Source: Candidatus Omnitrophota bacterium
GTDB lineage: Bacteria; Omnitrophota; Omnitrophia; Omnitrophales; JACROU01
Direction: 5' to 3'
Assembly (NCBI GenBank): GCA_016206875.1
Contig: JACQQR010000167.1
Span: 1 to 17,144, forward strand
Length of the DNA: 17,144 nt
Below the pieces are notes generated by a model. It saw only the letters and a list, made by a program, of their open reading frames with translations. It was not told the DNA's origin and ran no database searches. A program made the translations under genes and the position numbers. Shown one piece after another: positions 1 through 7,661 of the stretch (its first letter is position 1; each line of letters begins with the position of its first letter).

Positions 1-47
1 GCCTACGCTGGCATGACACCCACCCTGAACGCTTACAAATATTTTTT

Positions 48-69
48 ATTCCCCTCTCTAGAGGGGAAT
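48..69 (+). other. Hairpin in the 5' leader of the glycosyltransferase operon
   Basis: ATTCCCCTC (48-56) and GAGGGGAAT (61-69) form a perfect 9-bp stem around a TCTA loop, just before the AAAGGA ribosome-binding sequence (71-76) of the first gene. The T-rich run lies upstream of the stem and the bases after it are AATTAAAG, so it does not read as a + strand intrinsic terminator. It could be a leader hairpin or the end of an upstream repeat. Function unknown. The rest of 1-84 shows no coding sequence. Confidence 0.5.
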
Positions 70-84
70 TAAAGGACAACTTTT

Positions 85-2238
85 GTGAAAATTTTACAGA
101 TTCTTCCTGAACTCAATCATGGCGGCGTGGAGCGCGGCACGGTGGATTTGGCCATTGCCCTGAAGGCGATGGGGCATGTGCCTTATGTCATTTCCAATGG
201 CGGCGTATTGGTGAGCGAACTGGAGAAGGCGCACGTGCGGCATGTGACGATGGCTGTCCACCGGAAGTCCCTCTCGTCGTTTTTCCTGATCGGAAAACTC
301 GCAGACTTTTTCAAGCGCGAAGGCATTGATGTGGTGCATGCCCGCTCACGGATCCCCGCCTGGATCGCCTATTTTGCCGCGAAAAAGGCGGGCGTGGATT
401 TTGTGACCACTTGCCATGGTTATTATTCCACGCACTTTTTTTCGCGCGTGATGGGATGGGGCAAAAAAGTCATCGTGATTTCCCGCGCCATTGAGGAACA
501 TGTGAGGAAAAATTTCGGCGTCTCGCTCGACCGTTTGGAGTTGATTTACCGGGGGGTGAATCTTGCGGACTTTCCTTACGATGCCTCAAAATATGCCCGG
601 CCGAAAGAAAAATTTATCGTGGCCAATATCGGCCGCATTACTTCGCTTAAAGGGCACGAAGATTTTATCCGCGCTTTTCATCTGGTGAGCCGTAAATACT
701 CCGATGCCGAGGCCTGGATTGCGGGGGGCGCTTCCGGCGCGAAAGGCCGCAAGCTGTTGGGAGAGCTTGAGGATTTAGTGCGTGAACTTGGACTTGAAGA
801 ATCCGTGAAATTTTTAGGCCCGAGAAATGACATTTCCGCTCTCTTGCATCAAGCCGATGTTCTGGCCCTTTCCACGGTCACCCCCGAAGGGTTTGGCCGT
901 GTGCTTGTCGAGGCCGGCGCCGCCGGGGTGGCGGTGGTGGCCACGCGTGTAGGGGGCATCCGTGAAATCATCGACCATGAAGTGAACGGGCTTTTGGTGC
1001 CGCCAAGAAATGCGGTGCGGCTGGCCGAGGCCATTGTCCGGCTCAAAGAAAAACCGGCAGATTGCATAGCATTCACAAAAGCGCTCCGAAAAAAAGTGGA
1101 GACGCAATTTACTTTAGACCAGATGGTGTCTAAAACAATCGCTGTTTATGAAGGCTTAAAGAAAAAAAAGAAAATTTTATTTTTCAAATTAGGATCCCTC
1201 GGCGATTTGGTGCTGGCCATTCCCAGTTTCCGGATGGTAAGACGGCATTTTCCCGACGCTCATATCAGCCTTTTGGTGGATGAGCGCTGGATGAAAATCG
1301 TTCAGCATTGTCCTTACTTAAACGAAGTGATTGCCTTCCGTCGCGACAAACTGTGGAGCCTGGGCCTGCGTTTTCCTGCTATCGTACGGCTCTTGCGCGA
1401 AAAAGAATTTGATATTTCCATCGATTTGCAAAACACCTCCAAAACCCATTGGCTGGCCTTGTTAGCCGGCATTCCCGAGCGATTTGGCTACCGGCGCGGT
1501 CTGGCAGGTCGCTTGCTCAATCAAGGCATTGATGGTTTCCAAAGAACATTGCCGCCGCTGGAACATCAATTTCAAATCCTGCGCGCGCTGGGTGTTGGGA
1601 AACTAGATGACCGGCTGGAATTGTGGACGGATCCGGCGGAGGCGGAGCGGGTGGGACGCATCCTAGCCCAGTCATGGGCGGGCGAAAAATCCTTTCTGGC
1701 AGGTTTTGTTCTCGGGGCGAGCCCTAAATGGCCGACAAAGCGTTGGCCGGTCGAGTCCTTTGTTTCACTGGCGCAAATGCTCAAGCACAAATTTCAGGCG
1801 CGAATTGTTTTATTAGGCACGGACGCAGACAGATTCATGGCCCGCGAATTTTTAAAGCATCAAAAAGATGGAGTGATTGATTTAGTGGGAAAAACTTCTT
1901 TGGGTGAATTGGTTTCCGTGATCCGGCAGCTTCGTATATTGATTACCCCGGATTCTGCCCCTCTTCATGTAGCCACGGCCGTGGGCACGCCTGTCATAGC
2001 GCTTTTTGGCCCCACACATCCGGCCCGTCATTTGCCGCCGGGCGCTCGTGTGGAAATGCATTGGAAAGTCTTGGATTGCGTGCCTTGTTATTCGCAGACC
2101 TGCAGGAATGCCGAAGCATTTCTTTGCATGAAACAAATTTCAGCCCGCGAAGTTGCGATGTCCGTTGAGAGACTGGTTTCCACGGCCGGCGATTTTCCCA
2201 AGCAGGCATCCTATGAGGAGGCCGGTTCGCCCTCATGA
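85..2238 (+). CDS. Two-domain glycosyltransferase: GT4 fused to GT9 (heptosyltransferase-like)
   Basis: A 717-residue fusion. Residues 1-362 are a GT-B family 4 glycosyltransferase: an N-terminal HGGVER glycine motif near 12-17, VTTCHG in the acceptor domain, and the donor-site E-x7-E pair at E268/E276 in PEGFGRVLVEA. After a lysine-rich joint (362-366) a full GT9 domain follows: GSLGD at 370-374, GASPKWP at 544-550, DSAPLH at 623-628, then FGPTHPARH. Its C-terminus carries four cysteines (C665, C668, C673, C681). GT4 and GT9 enzymes usually occur as separate proteins of about 350-370 residues, so this is two normal-length enzymes in one chain, probably adding two successive sugars to a lipid A core or similar cytoplasmic-face glycolipid. 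The GTG start at 85 follows AAGGA (72-76) with 8-nt spacing. The last 4 nt overlap the next gene (ATGA), indicating translational coupling. Sugar specificity cannot be read from the sequence. Confidence 0.9.
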   Translation: MKILQILPELNHGGVERGTVDLAIALKAMGHVPYVISNGGVLVSELEKAHVRHVTMAVHRKSLSSFFLIGKLADFFKREGIDVVHARSRIPAWIAYFAAKKAGVDFVTTCHGYYSTHFFSRVMGWGKKVIVISRAIEEHVRKNFGVSLDRLELIYRGVNLADFPYDASKYARPKEKFIVANIGRITSLKGHEDFIRAFHLVSRKYSDAEAWIAGGASGAKGRKLLGELEDLVRELGLEESVKFLGPRNDISALLHQADVLALSTVTPEGFGRVLVEAGAAGVAVVATRVGGIREIIDHEVNGLLVPPRNAVRLAEAIVRLKEKPADCIAFTKALRKKVETQFTLDQMVSKTIAVYEGLKKKKKILFFKLGSLGDLVLAIPSFRMVRRHFPDAHISLLVDERWMKIVQHCPYLNEVIAFRRDKLWSLGLRFPAIVRLLREKEFDISIDLQNTSKTHWLALLAGIPERFGYRRGLAGRLLNQGIDGFQRTLPPLEHQFQILRALGVGKLDDRLELWTDPAEAERVGRILAQSWAGEKSFLAGFVLGASPKWPTKRWPVESFVSLAQMLKHKFQARIVLLGTDADRFMAREFLKHQKDGVIDLVGKTSLGELVSVIRQLRILITPDSAPLHVATAVGTPVIALFGPTHPARHLPPGARVEMHWKVLDCVPCYSQTCRNAEAFLCMKQISAREVAMSVERLVSTAGDFPKQASYEEAGSPS

Positions 2239-3350
2239 AAATATTACAACTGACAACGCATTTAAATATTGGCGGTATCAGCACCTATGTGGTGAACCTT
2301 GCCAGAAAACTTAAGCAGCATCACGTGGAAGTGGTGGTGGGCACTTCCGGAGGGGCGCTTACGGAGCGGCTTAGCGCTCAGCAAATCGAATGGATACCGG
2401 TTCCGCTCAAGACAAAAAATGAAATGCATCCCAAAGTATTTTTTTCCGCGCTCAAACTCGCCGAAATTGTGCGTCGCGAAAAAATCAACCTGGTGCATGC
2501 CCATACGCGCGTAGCCCAGGTGACGGCGGCTATTTTGAGGCGTTTGAGCGGCGTTCCTTATGTCACCACCTGCCACGGCATTTATAAGCGAAGATTGTTC
2601 CGCCGCCTGTTTCCTTGCTGGGGCGCCCGGGTCACGGCTATCTCGGAGCCTGTGCGCGAGAGCCTGGTGAACGATTTTAAAGTGATGAAAAATCAGGCGA
2701 TTCTTATGCCCAACGGCATTGATTGCGCGGAATTCGACCGGGAAATTGCGCGCATGGACAAGCAGGCCCTTCGCCGTTTTTATGGATTGAGCGGCGACGG
2801 GGTCGTAGTGGGCAGTGTCGCGCGCATGGAAAAAGTAAAGGGATTGCAGTATTTGATTCAATCCATTCCTCATGTGGTTTCCAAACATCCGGGGACTAAG
2901 TTTTTAATGGTTGGAGACGGAAAATACCGCGAAGAACTGGTGGCATTGGCCAACGAAACCGGCGTACGCAAACACGTGGTGTTTCACGACGCGGTGGAAA
3001 GCGTGGTGATGCCGCTGGGCCTGATGGATATTTTTGTTCATCCGCCTACGTACGAAGAAGGTTTTGGTTTGTGCATCCTGGAAGGCATGAGCGCCTCCAA
3101 GCCCGTGGTGGCGACGAATGTGGGCGGGATTTATATGATGGTGAGAGAGAATGAAAATGGATTTTTAGTGCCGCCGCACGACCCAAAAGCCCTGGCGGAT
3201 CGCATCGTTCATTTAATTGAGCAGCCCGAACTGCGCAGGCAAATGGGCCGGCGAGGCCACGACGTCGCCATGGCCCAGTTTTCCATTGATGCACTGACTC
3301 GCAGGATGATTGAGATGTATGAAGAAGTGCTGAAGGTTACTAGGAGATAG
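2235..3350 (+). CDS. GT4 family glycosyltransferase
   Basis: A 371-residue single-domain GT4 enzyme of normal family length. It starts MKILQLTTHLNIGGIS, closely matching the start of the GT4 half of the preceding fusion, shares the VTTCHG segment with it, and has the retaining-GT4 E-x7-E pair at E275/E283 (EEGFGLCILEG), followed by VATNVGG and NGFLVPP. The two GT4 domains therefore look like paralogues. It should transfer a sugar from an NDP-sugar to a growing outer-membrane glycan at the inner face of the cytoplasmic membrane; donor and acceptor are unknown. The ATG lies inside the stop of the upstream gene (ATGA, 4-nt overlap), and the next gene begins 17 nt downstream. It has no C-terminal cysteine cluster. 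Confidence 0.9.
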   Translation: MKILQLTTHLNIGGISTYVVNLARKLKQHHVEVVVGTSGGALTERLSAQQIEWIPVPLKTKNEMHPKVFFSALKLAEIVRREKINLVHAHTRVAQVTAAILRRLSGVPYVTTCHGIYKRRLFRRLFPCWGARVTAISEPVRESLVNDFKVMKNQAILMPNGIDCAEFDREIARMDKQALRRFYGLSGDGVVVGSVARMEKVKGLQYLIQSIPHVVSKHPGTKFLMVGDGKYREELVALANETGVRKHVVFHDAVESVVMPLGLMDIFVHPPTYEEGFGLCILEGMSASKPVVATNVGGIYMMVRENENGFLVPPHDPKALADRIVHLIEQPELRRQMGRRGHDVAMAQFSIDALTRRMIEMYEEVLKVTRR

Positions 3351-3367
3351 GAGGGAGGAAAGGCAAA

Positions 3368-4369
3368 GTGTCCGAAAAAATTTTAGTTTTTACCAAAAAC
3401 TGGTTTGGCGATGTCATCATGCAAACGCCGTGCTTTCGCATCCTGAAAGAGAATTTTCCGGGAAGCCGGCTCTATTTGGCCATGCCGGCGCGCATCCAAG
3501 CCGTCGTAAAAGACAATCCCTTCGTGGACCATGTCATTGCTTTTGATGAGAAAGGGCCGGAACGGAATTTTTTTTCCAAATTGGGATTTGTGGCTCATCT
3601 GGTGAGGGAACGGTTCACACGCGTCTATTTGCTGCACCGCTCCAGAACCCGCGCAGGACTTTGCCGCCTGGCGCAAATTCCGGCGCGGACAGGCTATGAT
3701 GTAAAAGGCAGAAAGGCGTTTTTAACCCAGGCCATTACGCCTTCCCGGGAAATTCTTCATCAAACCGATGAAGCGGTGTATCTCCTAAAGGCCTCGGGGC
3801 TGCGGGTTCCGGAGGAATATTTTTGTGAATTTTACTTTTCGGATGCCGAAGCGCTGCGCGCGGAACGCTGGATAGAAGAATTGATTCCTGCCGGCGCGGA
3901 AAAAATAGTGGCCTTAAATCCGGGCGCCAATTGGAAGCCGAAGCGCTGGCCTGTGGAATTTTTTGCCCAGGCCGCCGATTTATTAGCGGAAAAGGGGCGC
4001 ATCGCCTTCATTATTACCGGCTCCGGTGAAGATATTCCTTTGGCTCAGGAAATTATTTCTAAAGCACAAAAGGCCGCTCCGGTTTCTTTTTGCGGCAAAA
4101 CAAGTGTGGGGGATTTAGGCGCACTACTCACTCACTGTGATGTGATGATTACGGGGGATTCAGGGCCGATGCATATTGCCTCAGCCGTGGGAACTCCGGT
4201 ATGTGCTTTATTCGGCCCTACGCATTCGGCTCATACCGGGCCGCGGGGGAAAGGGCCGGCGCTGATTCTGGAAGAAACCGGTGACGGCAATGCAACATCA
4301 GAAACATTGATGGCCGCACTGACGCCGGAAAAAGTGGTCGGGTCCATTCGGGAACTGGGGTGGGTGTAG
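3368..4369 (+). CDS. GT9 glycosyltransferase, heptosyltransferase II (WaaF/RfaF)-like
   Basis: A 333-residue GT9 protein. Family signatures in order: NWFGDVIMQTP near residues 11-21, NPGANWKPKRWP starting at N184, and DSGPMH at 264-269 followed by ASAVGTPVCALFGPT. The NWFGD start and NPGAxWKPKRWP block resemble ADP-heptose:LPS heptosyltransferase II more than the other GT9 genes here do, so WaaF-like is the best guess; no gene symbol is given because GT9 paralogues are hard to separate by eye. It would add heptose to the lipopolysaccharide inner core in the cytoplasm. The GTG start is preceded by a strong GGAGGAAAGG ribosome-binding stretch in the 17-nt gap after the GT4 gene. Unlike the other four GT9 domains in this cluster it has no cysteine cluster at its C-terminus. 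Confidence 0.88.
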   Translation: MSEKILVFTKNWFGDVIMQTPCFRILKENFPGSRLYLAMPARIQAVVKDNPFVDHVIAFDEKGPERNFFSKLGFVAHLVRERFTRVYLLHRSRTRAGLCRLAQIPARTGYDVKGRKAFLTQAITPSREILHQTDEAVYLLKASGLRVPEEYFCEFYFSDAEALRAERWIEELIPAGAEKIVALNPGANWKPKRWPVEFFAQAADLLAEKGRIAFIITGSGEDIPLAQEIISKAQKAAPVSFCGKTSVGDLGALLTHCDVMITGDSGPMHIASAVGTPVCALFGPTHSAHTGPRGKGPALILEETGDGNATSETLMAALTPEKVVGSIRELGWV

Positions 4370-4371
4370 CT

Positions 4372-4399
4372 CGGCGTAAGGCGTACAGCGTACGGCGTG
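4372..4399 (+). repeat. Four tandem 7-bp repeats between GT9 genes
   Basis: Four consecutive heptamers (CGGCGTA, AGGCGTA, CAGCGTA, CGGCGTG) begin 2 nt after the stop codon of the preceding GT9 gene. They contain a small inverted repeat, CGTAC/GTACG with loop AGC at 4382-4394. This is the only sizeable gap (about 68 nt) inside the glycosyltransferase block. It may be a short expansion repeat or a weak RNA structure; no known element was recognised. Confidence 0.55.
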
Positions 4400-4437
4400 C
4401 AGGGATCAGTATCGTGCGCCAAAAATAGGAGTTGGAA

Positions 4438-5439
4438 TTGATTCAAAAATCCGTTGTCAAAAATATTCTTGTTGTAGGCCATAGCAATATCGGCGATTGC
4501 GTTATGAGTTTGCCGGTTCTTTCCGTGCTCCGGGCGGAGTTTCCCGAGGCCGGTATCTCGCTCATTACCGGACGCTCTGCAATCAGTCTTTTTCAGGGAT
4601 GCCGGGATATACAATCTATTTTTGTTTATGACAAAAAATGGGGATGGCGCGAGAAATGGCGGTGGCTCGGAGAAATTGCCAAAAATAAATACGATTTGAT
4701 TGTGGACTTGCGCCATACATTGATTCCCGTGCTCCTGCCCAGCCGGTACCGCACGCGGCTCGTTCGGTGGAAATCTCAACAATCTTTGCCGGCACGGGAG
4801 AAACATTTGCGTTTATTGTCGGATTTAGGCTTGAATATCGCCAATCAAAAACCCATTCATTTGTTCGGTGAAACCGAAAAACAATCCGTGCAAAAGATTC
4901 TGTCCCGGAAAGGATTTATTTCGCGCAGCTCGTACATCGTGATTGCCCCGGGAGCCAATAGTTCCACCAAGCAATGGCCACTTGAATATTTTCAAGAAAT
5001 CGCCCGATTTTGTGTTGCCCAGCTTCAAGAGTCTGTTGTGATTGCGGGGGGCAAAAACGAAGAAAATATTTCCAGGCAAATGGAAGAGTGGTCAAAAAGT
5101 TCCGGCGTGCCTATTTTCAATTTGATAGGCGAGACCTCGCTTCGCGAATTGGCTGCCCTGTTGGCCGGTGCCAAAGTGGTGATGGCCAATGACTCGGCCG
5201 TGCTCCATTTGGCCTCAGAGCTGGATGTGCCGGTGGCCGCAATTTTTGGTCCCACGAACGCAGCCAAGTACGCCAAATTAAACGGGCGCACGAAAGTAAT
5301 CCGGCTTGCTTTGGAGTGCTCTCCCTGCGAGTCCGCCCAATGTTTGATTGAGCGGAGAAAATGTTTAGAAGACCTGAAGCCCGATCTGGTGAAACAGGCA
5401 ATGAAGGAACTTTGTCATTCTCATGAACCCATCCATTAA
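4438..5439 (+). CDS. GT9 family glycosyltransferase (heptosyltransferase-like)
   Basis: A 333-residue GT9 protein with the TTG start at 4438. The AGGAG ribosome-binding sequence at 4427-4431 sits 6 nt before 4438, but directly abuts the alternative TTG at 4432, so 4438 is preferred. GT9 landmarks: SNIGDCVMSLP near residues 15-25, APGANSSTKQWP near the middle, DSAVLH at 252-257, then FGPTNAAKY. The C-terminal cysteines C294, C297, C302 and C309 follow the CxxC-x4-C pattern shared with neighbouring paralogues. It is expected to transfer a heptose or related sugar in lipopolysaccharide core assembly. Its 3' end overlaps the next gene by 17 nt. Confidence 0.87.
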   Translation: MIQKSVVKNILVVGHSNIGDCVMSLPVLSVLRAEFPEAGISLITGRSAISLFQGCRDIQSIFVYDKKWGWREKWRWLGEIAKNKYDLIVDLRHTLIPVLLPSRYRTRLVRWKSQQSLPAREKHLRLLSDLGLNIANQKPIHLFGETEKQSVQKILSRKGFISRSSYIVIAPGANSSTKQWPLEYFQEIARFCVAQLQESVVIAGGKNEENISRQMEEWSKSSGVPIFNLIGETSLRELAALLAGAKVVMANDSAVLHLASELDVPVAAIFGPTNAAKYAKLNGRTKVIRLALECSPCESAQCLIERRKCLEDLKPDLVKQAMKELCHSHEPIH

Positions 5440-6484
5440 CCTAGAGCGCATCACAAAAATTTTGATCACGCGCACCGATCGAATCGGTGATGTGGTGCTC
5501 AGCACGCCCGTGCTCGAGGCCATGCGCACGCGCTTTCCGTTCGCGCACATTGCCCTGATGGTTTCGCCGGTCACGCGCGCGCTTGTGGAAGGGAATCCCA
5601 ATTTGGATCAAGTGCTTGTCTACGACAAATCCGGAAAAGAGAAATCGTGGATGGGCACTTGGAAATTTGCGCGGCGGCTCCGGCAGGAAGAGTTCGACAT
5701 AGCTATTCATTTGCATCCGTCCAACCGGGTTCATTGGGTTTCTTTCTTGGCGCGCATTTCCATCCGCTTAGGATACCGTTATAAAAATTACCGTTTGCTC
5801 ACGCATGTGATTCCCCATAAAAAACATGAGGGATTAAAACATGAGGCCCGATACAATTTTGATTTGCTGAAGGTTTTGGGCATCGCCGTACCCGAGGAGC
5901 TCAGAACGCATGTGCCTCTGTCCGAACGGGCCTATGAAACATTGGCGCAAATTAAAAATGAATTAGGTTTGGCCCAAGAACCTTTCATTGCGCTGCACCC
6001 GGGTTCCAGCTGCCCTTCCAAAATGTGGGCGCCCAGCCGTTTTGCGGAATTGGCTGACCGGATTGCGGAAAAATTCGGGATCAAAACGGTTTGGATCGGG
6101 GGAGAAGAGGAAAAAAATCTTTCCGGCCAAATTTCCAAATGGATGAAAACAAAGTCGGTAGATTTTACGGCCAAGTTGAACCTGGATCAAACCGTGTGGC
6201 TCATCAAACAGTCGCGGCTTTTGATTTCCAACGACTCCGGGCCTGTGCACATCGCCGGTGCGGTAGGAACGCCGGTGATTTCCATTTTTGGCCGCAAGCA
6301 GCCGGGCCTGGGTCCCAAGCGCTGGGGGCCTTTGGGCCGTGATTCCGCGGTGATTCACAAAGATGTGGGCTGCACAACGTGCGCCGCTCACGAATGCGCG
6401 TATTCTTTTTTATGCCTGGATGCAATTTCTGTTGAGGAGGTTTTTCAGTCCGTTGAACAATATCAAGCGTGTTTTACTGGTTAA
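5423..6484 (+). CDS. GT9 family glycosyltransferase (heptosyltransferase-like)
   Basis: A 353-residue GT9 protein: RTDRIGDVVLSTPVL near residues 14-28 (a classic RxDxIGDVVLSTP opening), HPGSSCPSKMW near 193-203, DSGPVH at 271-276 and IFGRKQPG. The C-terminal cysteines are C317, C320, C325 and C331 (CxxC-x4-C-x5-C). The opening motif is typical of the broad lipopolysaccharide heptosyltransferase family, including WaaC-, WaaF- and WaaQ-like proteins; which step it performs is not determinable. The ATG lies 17 nt inside the upstream gene, and its own 3' end overlaps the start of the next gene by about 32 nt, consistent with one polycistronic transcript. Confidence 0.88.
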   Translation: MNPSINLERITKILITRTDRIGDVVLSTPVLEAMRTRFPFAHIALMVSPVTRALVEGNPNLDQVLVYDKSGKEKSWMGTWKFARRLRQEEFDIAIHLHPSNRVHWVSFLARISIRLGYRYKNYRLLTHVIPHKKHEGLKHEARYNFDLLKVLGIAVPEELRTHVPLSERAYETLAQIKNELGLAQEPFIALHPGSSCPSKMWAPSRFAELADRIAEKFGIKTVWIGGEEEKNLSGQISKWMKTKSVDFTAKLNLDQTVWLIKQSRLLISNDSGPVHIAGAVGTPVISIFGRKQPGLGPKRWGPLGRDSAVIHKDVGCTTCAAHECAYSFLCLDAISVEEVFQSVEQYQACFTG

Positions 6485-7556
6485 TCCGTTCGGTTTGGGC
6501 GATTGCTTATTCCTTTCTCCCGTATTGCGCGCCTTGCGCAAAGAGGGGAAGGTAGAGAGAATCGTTCTTTTGGTCGGTTCAAGAACCGCTGAACTTTTCC
6601 AAAACCATCCTTTTGTCGATGAGGTCATCGCGATTTCGCGCGATGAAATCCGCTCTCGGGGACTATGGAAGAATTTTCTATTTCTTTCTTCTTTAATTGT
6701 CCGCCTCCGGCGCGGGCATTTCGACGCGCTCATCGATGTATCGCTCTCGCGTGAATACGCCTTTTTCGCCAAATATTTTTTAGGCATTCCCAAGCGCGTG
6801 GGTTTCGATTATCACCGCCGGGGAGTTTTTCTTTCGGAAAAAATCGCTCTTCCGGAAGGGTACCGCCAAAAACACGTGATTGAGCATTATGTGGATTTGC
6901 TCCGGCCTTTGGGTTTGGAAGCAAAAACACGGAAACCCGAAATTTTTCTTTCGCACGAAGAAATCGAGCAAGCCAAAAAATATTTGGAAAAAGAAGGCAT
7001 TCCGCCCGGCGAACCTTTTGTGGTGTTGGTTCCCGGCGGTGGGGAATCTTGGGGCCGTGACGCGCGGTTCAAACGCTGGCCGGTCGAATATTTTTGCGAG
7101 CTGATTCGCAATATTTCTCCCTCCGGGCCGTCGAAGCATGTCGTGGTCTTGGGAAGCGCCCAAGAAGCGCCGTTAGGCAAAACGGGGGCAGAATCTTTAT
7201 CTTTGATGGGTTTTCATGTTGTCGAGGCTACCGGAAAGCTTGCTTTGCGCCTGTCGCTTTCCGTGCTGAGCTTGGCCTCCTGTGTATTCACCAACGACGG
7301 CGGTCTTTGCCATGCGGCTCGTGCTTTAGAACGGCCTATCGTTGCTGTCTTTGGTCCCGTGCCGCCTGAGGTGTACGGGCCTTATCCCGAAGCCGGAAAT
7401 GTGATTGTGGTCCGGCGCAGGGACCTGGCATGCCAGCCTTGTTACAAAAGTTTCCGGTACAACGCATCCTGCCAAACGATTGAGTGCCTGCAGGATCTGA
7501 CACCGGAGATGGTGATGGAGCAAATAAGTTGTCAGCTCGACCGTTTTTTAAACTAA
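6453..7556 (+). CDS. GT9 family glycosyltransferase (heptosyltransferase-like)
   Basis: A GT9 protein of 367 residues if it starts at TTG 6453. The frame is open further upstream to ATG 6363, and ATG 6420 is another option, but GT9 homology begins at KRVLLVNPFGLGDCLFLSP, and a GAGGAGG ribosome-binding sequence (6434-6440) precedes 6453 by 12 nt, so 6453 is favoured with moderate confidence. Landmarks: NPFGLGDCLFLSP, VPGGGESWGRDARFKRWP, NDGGLCH at 281-287, FGPVPPEVYGP. The usual DSG(P)xH appears as DGGLCH, still with Asp and His in place. The C-terminal cysteines C327, C330, C340 and C345 form a variant of the cluster with a longer middle spacing. Last gene of the glycosyltransferase block. 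Confidence 0.85.
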   Translation: MNNIKRVLLVNPFGLGDCLFLSPVLRALRKEGKVERIVLLVGSRTAELFQNHPFVDEVIAISRDEIRSRGLWKNFLFLSSLIVRLRRGHFDALIDVSLSREYAFFAKYFLGIPKRVGFDYHRRGVFLSEKIALPEGYRQKHVIEHYVDLLRPLGLEAKTRKPEIFLSHEEIEQAKKYLEKEGIPPGEPFVVLVPGGGESWGRDARFKRWPVEYFCELIRNISPSGPSKHVVVLGSAQEAPLGKTGAESLSLMGFHVVEATGKLALRLSLSVLSLASCVFTNDGGLCHAARALERPIVAVFGPVPPEVYGPYPEAGNVIVVRRRDLACQPCYKSFRYNASCQTIECLQDLTPEMVMEQISCQLDRFLN

Positions 7557-7569
7557 CCCTTCGCAATCC

Positions 7570-7654
7570 TTGTCATTCCCGCGAAAGCGGGAATCCAGTG
7601 ACTTTGTTTTTAAAAGCTAAAGTCACTGGATTCCCGTTTGCACGGGAATGACGA
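7570..7654. repeat. MITE-like palindromic repeat between the GT operon and the lipoprotein gene
   Basis: Arms 7572-7605 and 7619-7652 (34 nt each) are inverted copies with only three mismatches around a 13-nt loop. The ends read TTGTCATTCCCG and CGGGAATGACGA. A related element with the same termini and the same internal GGGAATCCAG/CTGGATTCCC pair lies at 10036-10165. The right end stops 7 nt before the ATG of the next gene. No T-run follows the stem, so it is better read as a nonautonomous mobile repeat, though a transcript of it would fold strongly and could affect readthrough or initiation. Confidence 0.75.
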
Positions 7655-7661
7655 TTGAATT

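Noticed and set aside
48..69. Intrinsic terminator of an upstream operon
   Set aside because: The stem is good, but on neither strand is it followed by a T-run.
2262..2888. 208-codon minus-strand reading frame
   Set aside because: It lies wholly opposite the GT4 gene, whose family motifs are clear, and its translation shows no recognisable domain.
4231..4806. 191-codon minus-strand reading frame
   Set aside because: It spans the end of one GT9 gene, the tandem repeat and the start of the next GT9 gene on the other strand; it has no motif support.
6363..6452. N-terminal extension of the last GT9 gene from ATG 6363
   Set aside because: It would overlap the previous gene by 122 nt and adds residues before the GT9 fold; the GAGGAGG before TTG 6453 fits better.
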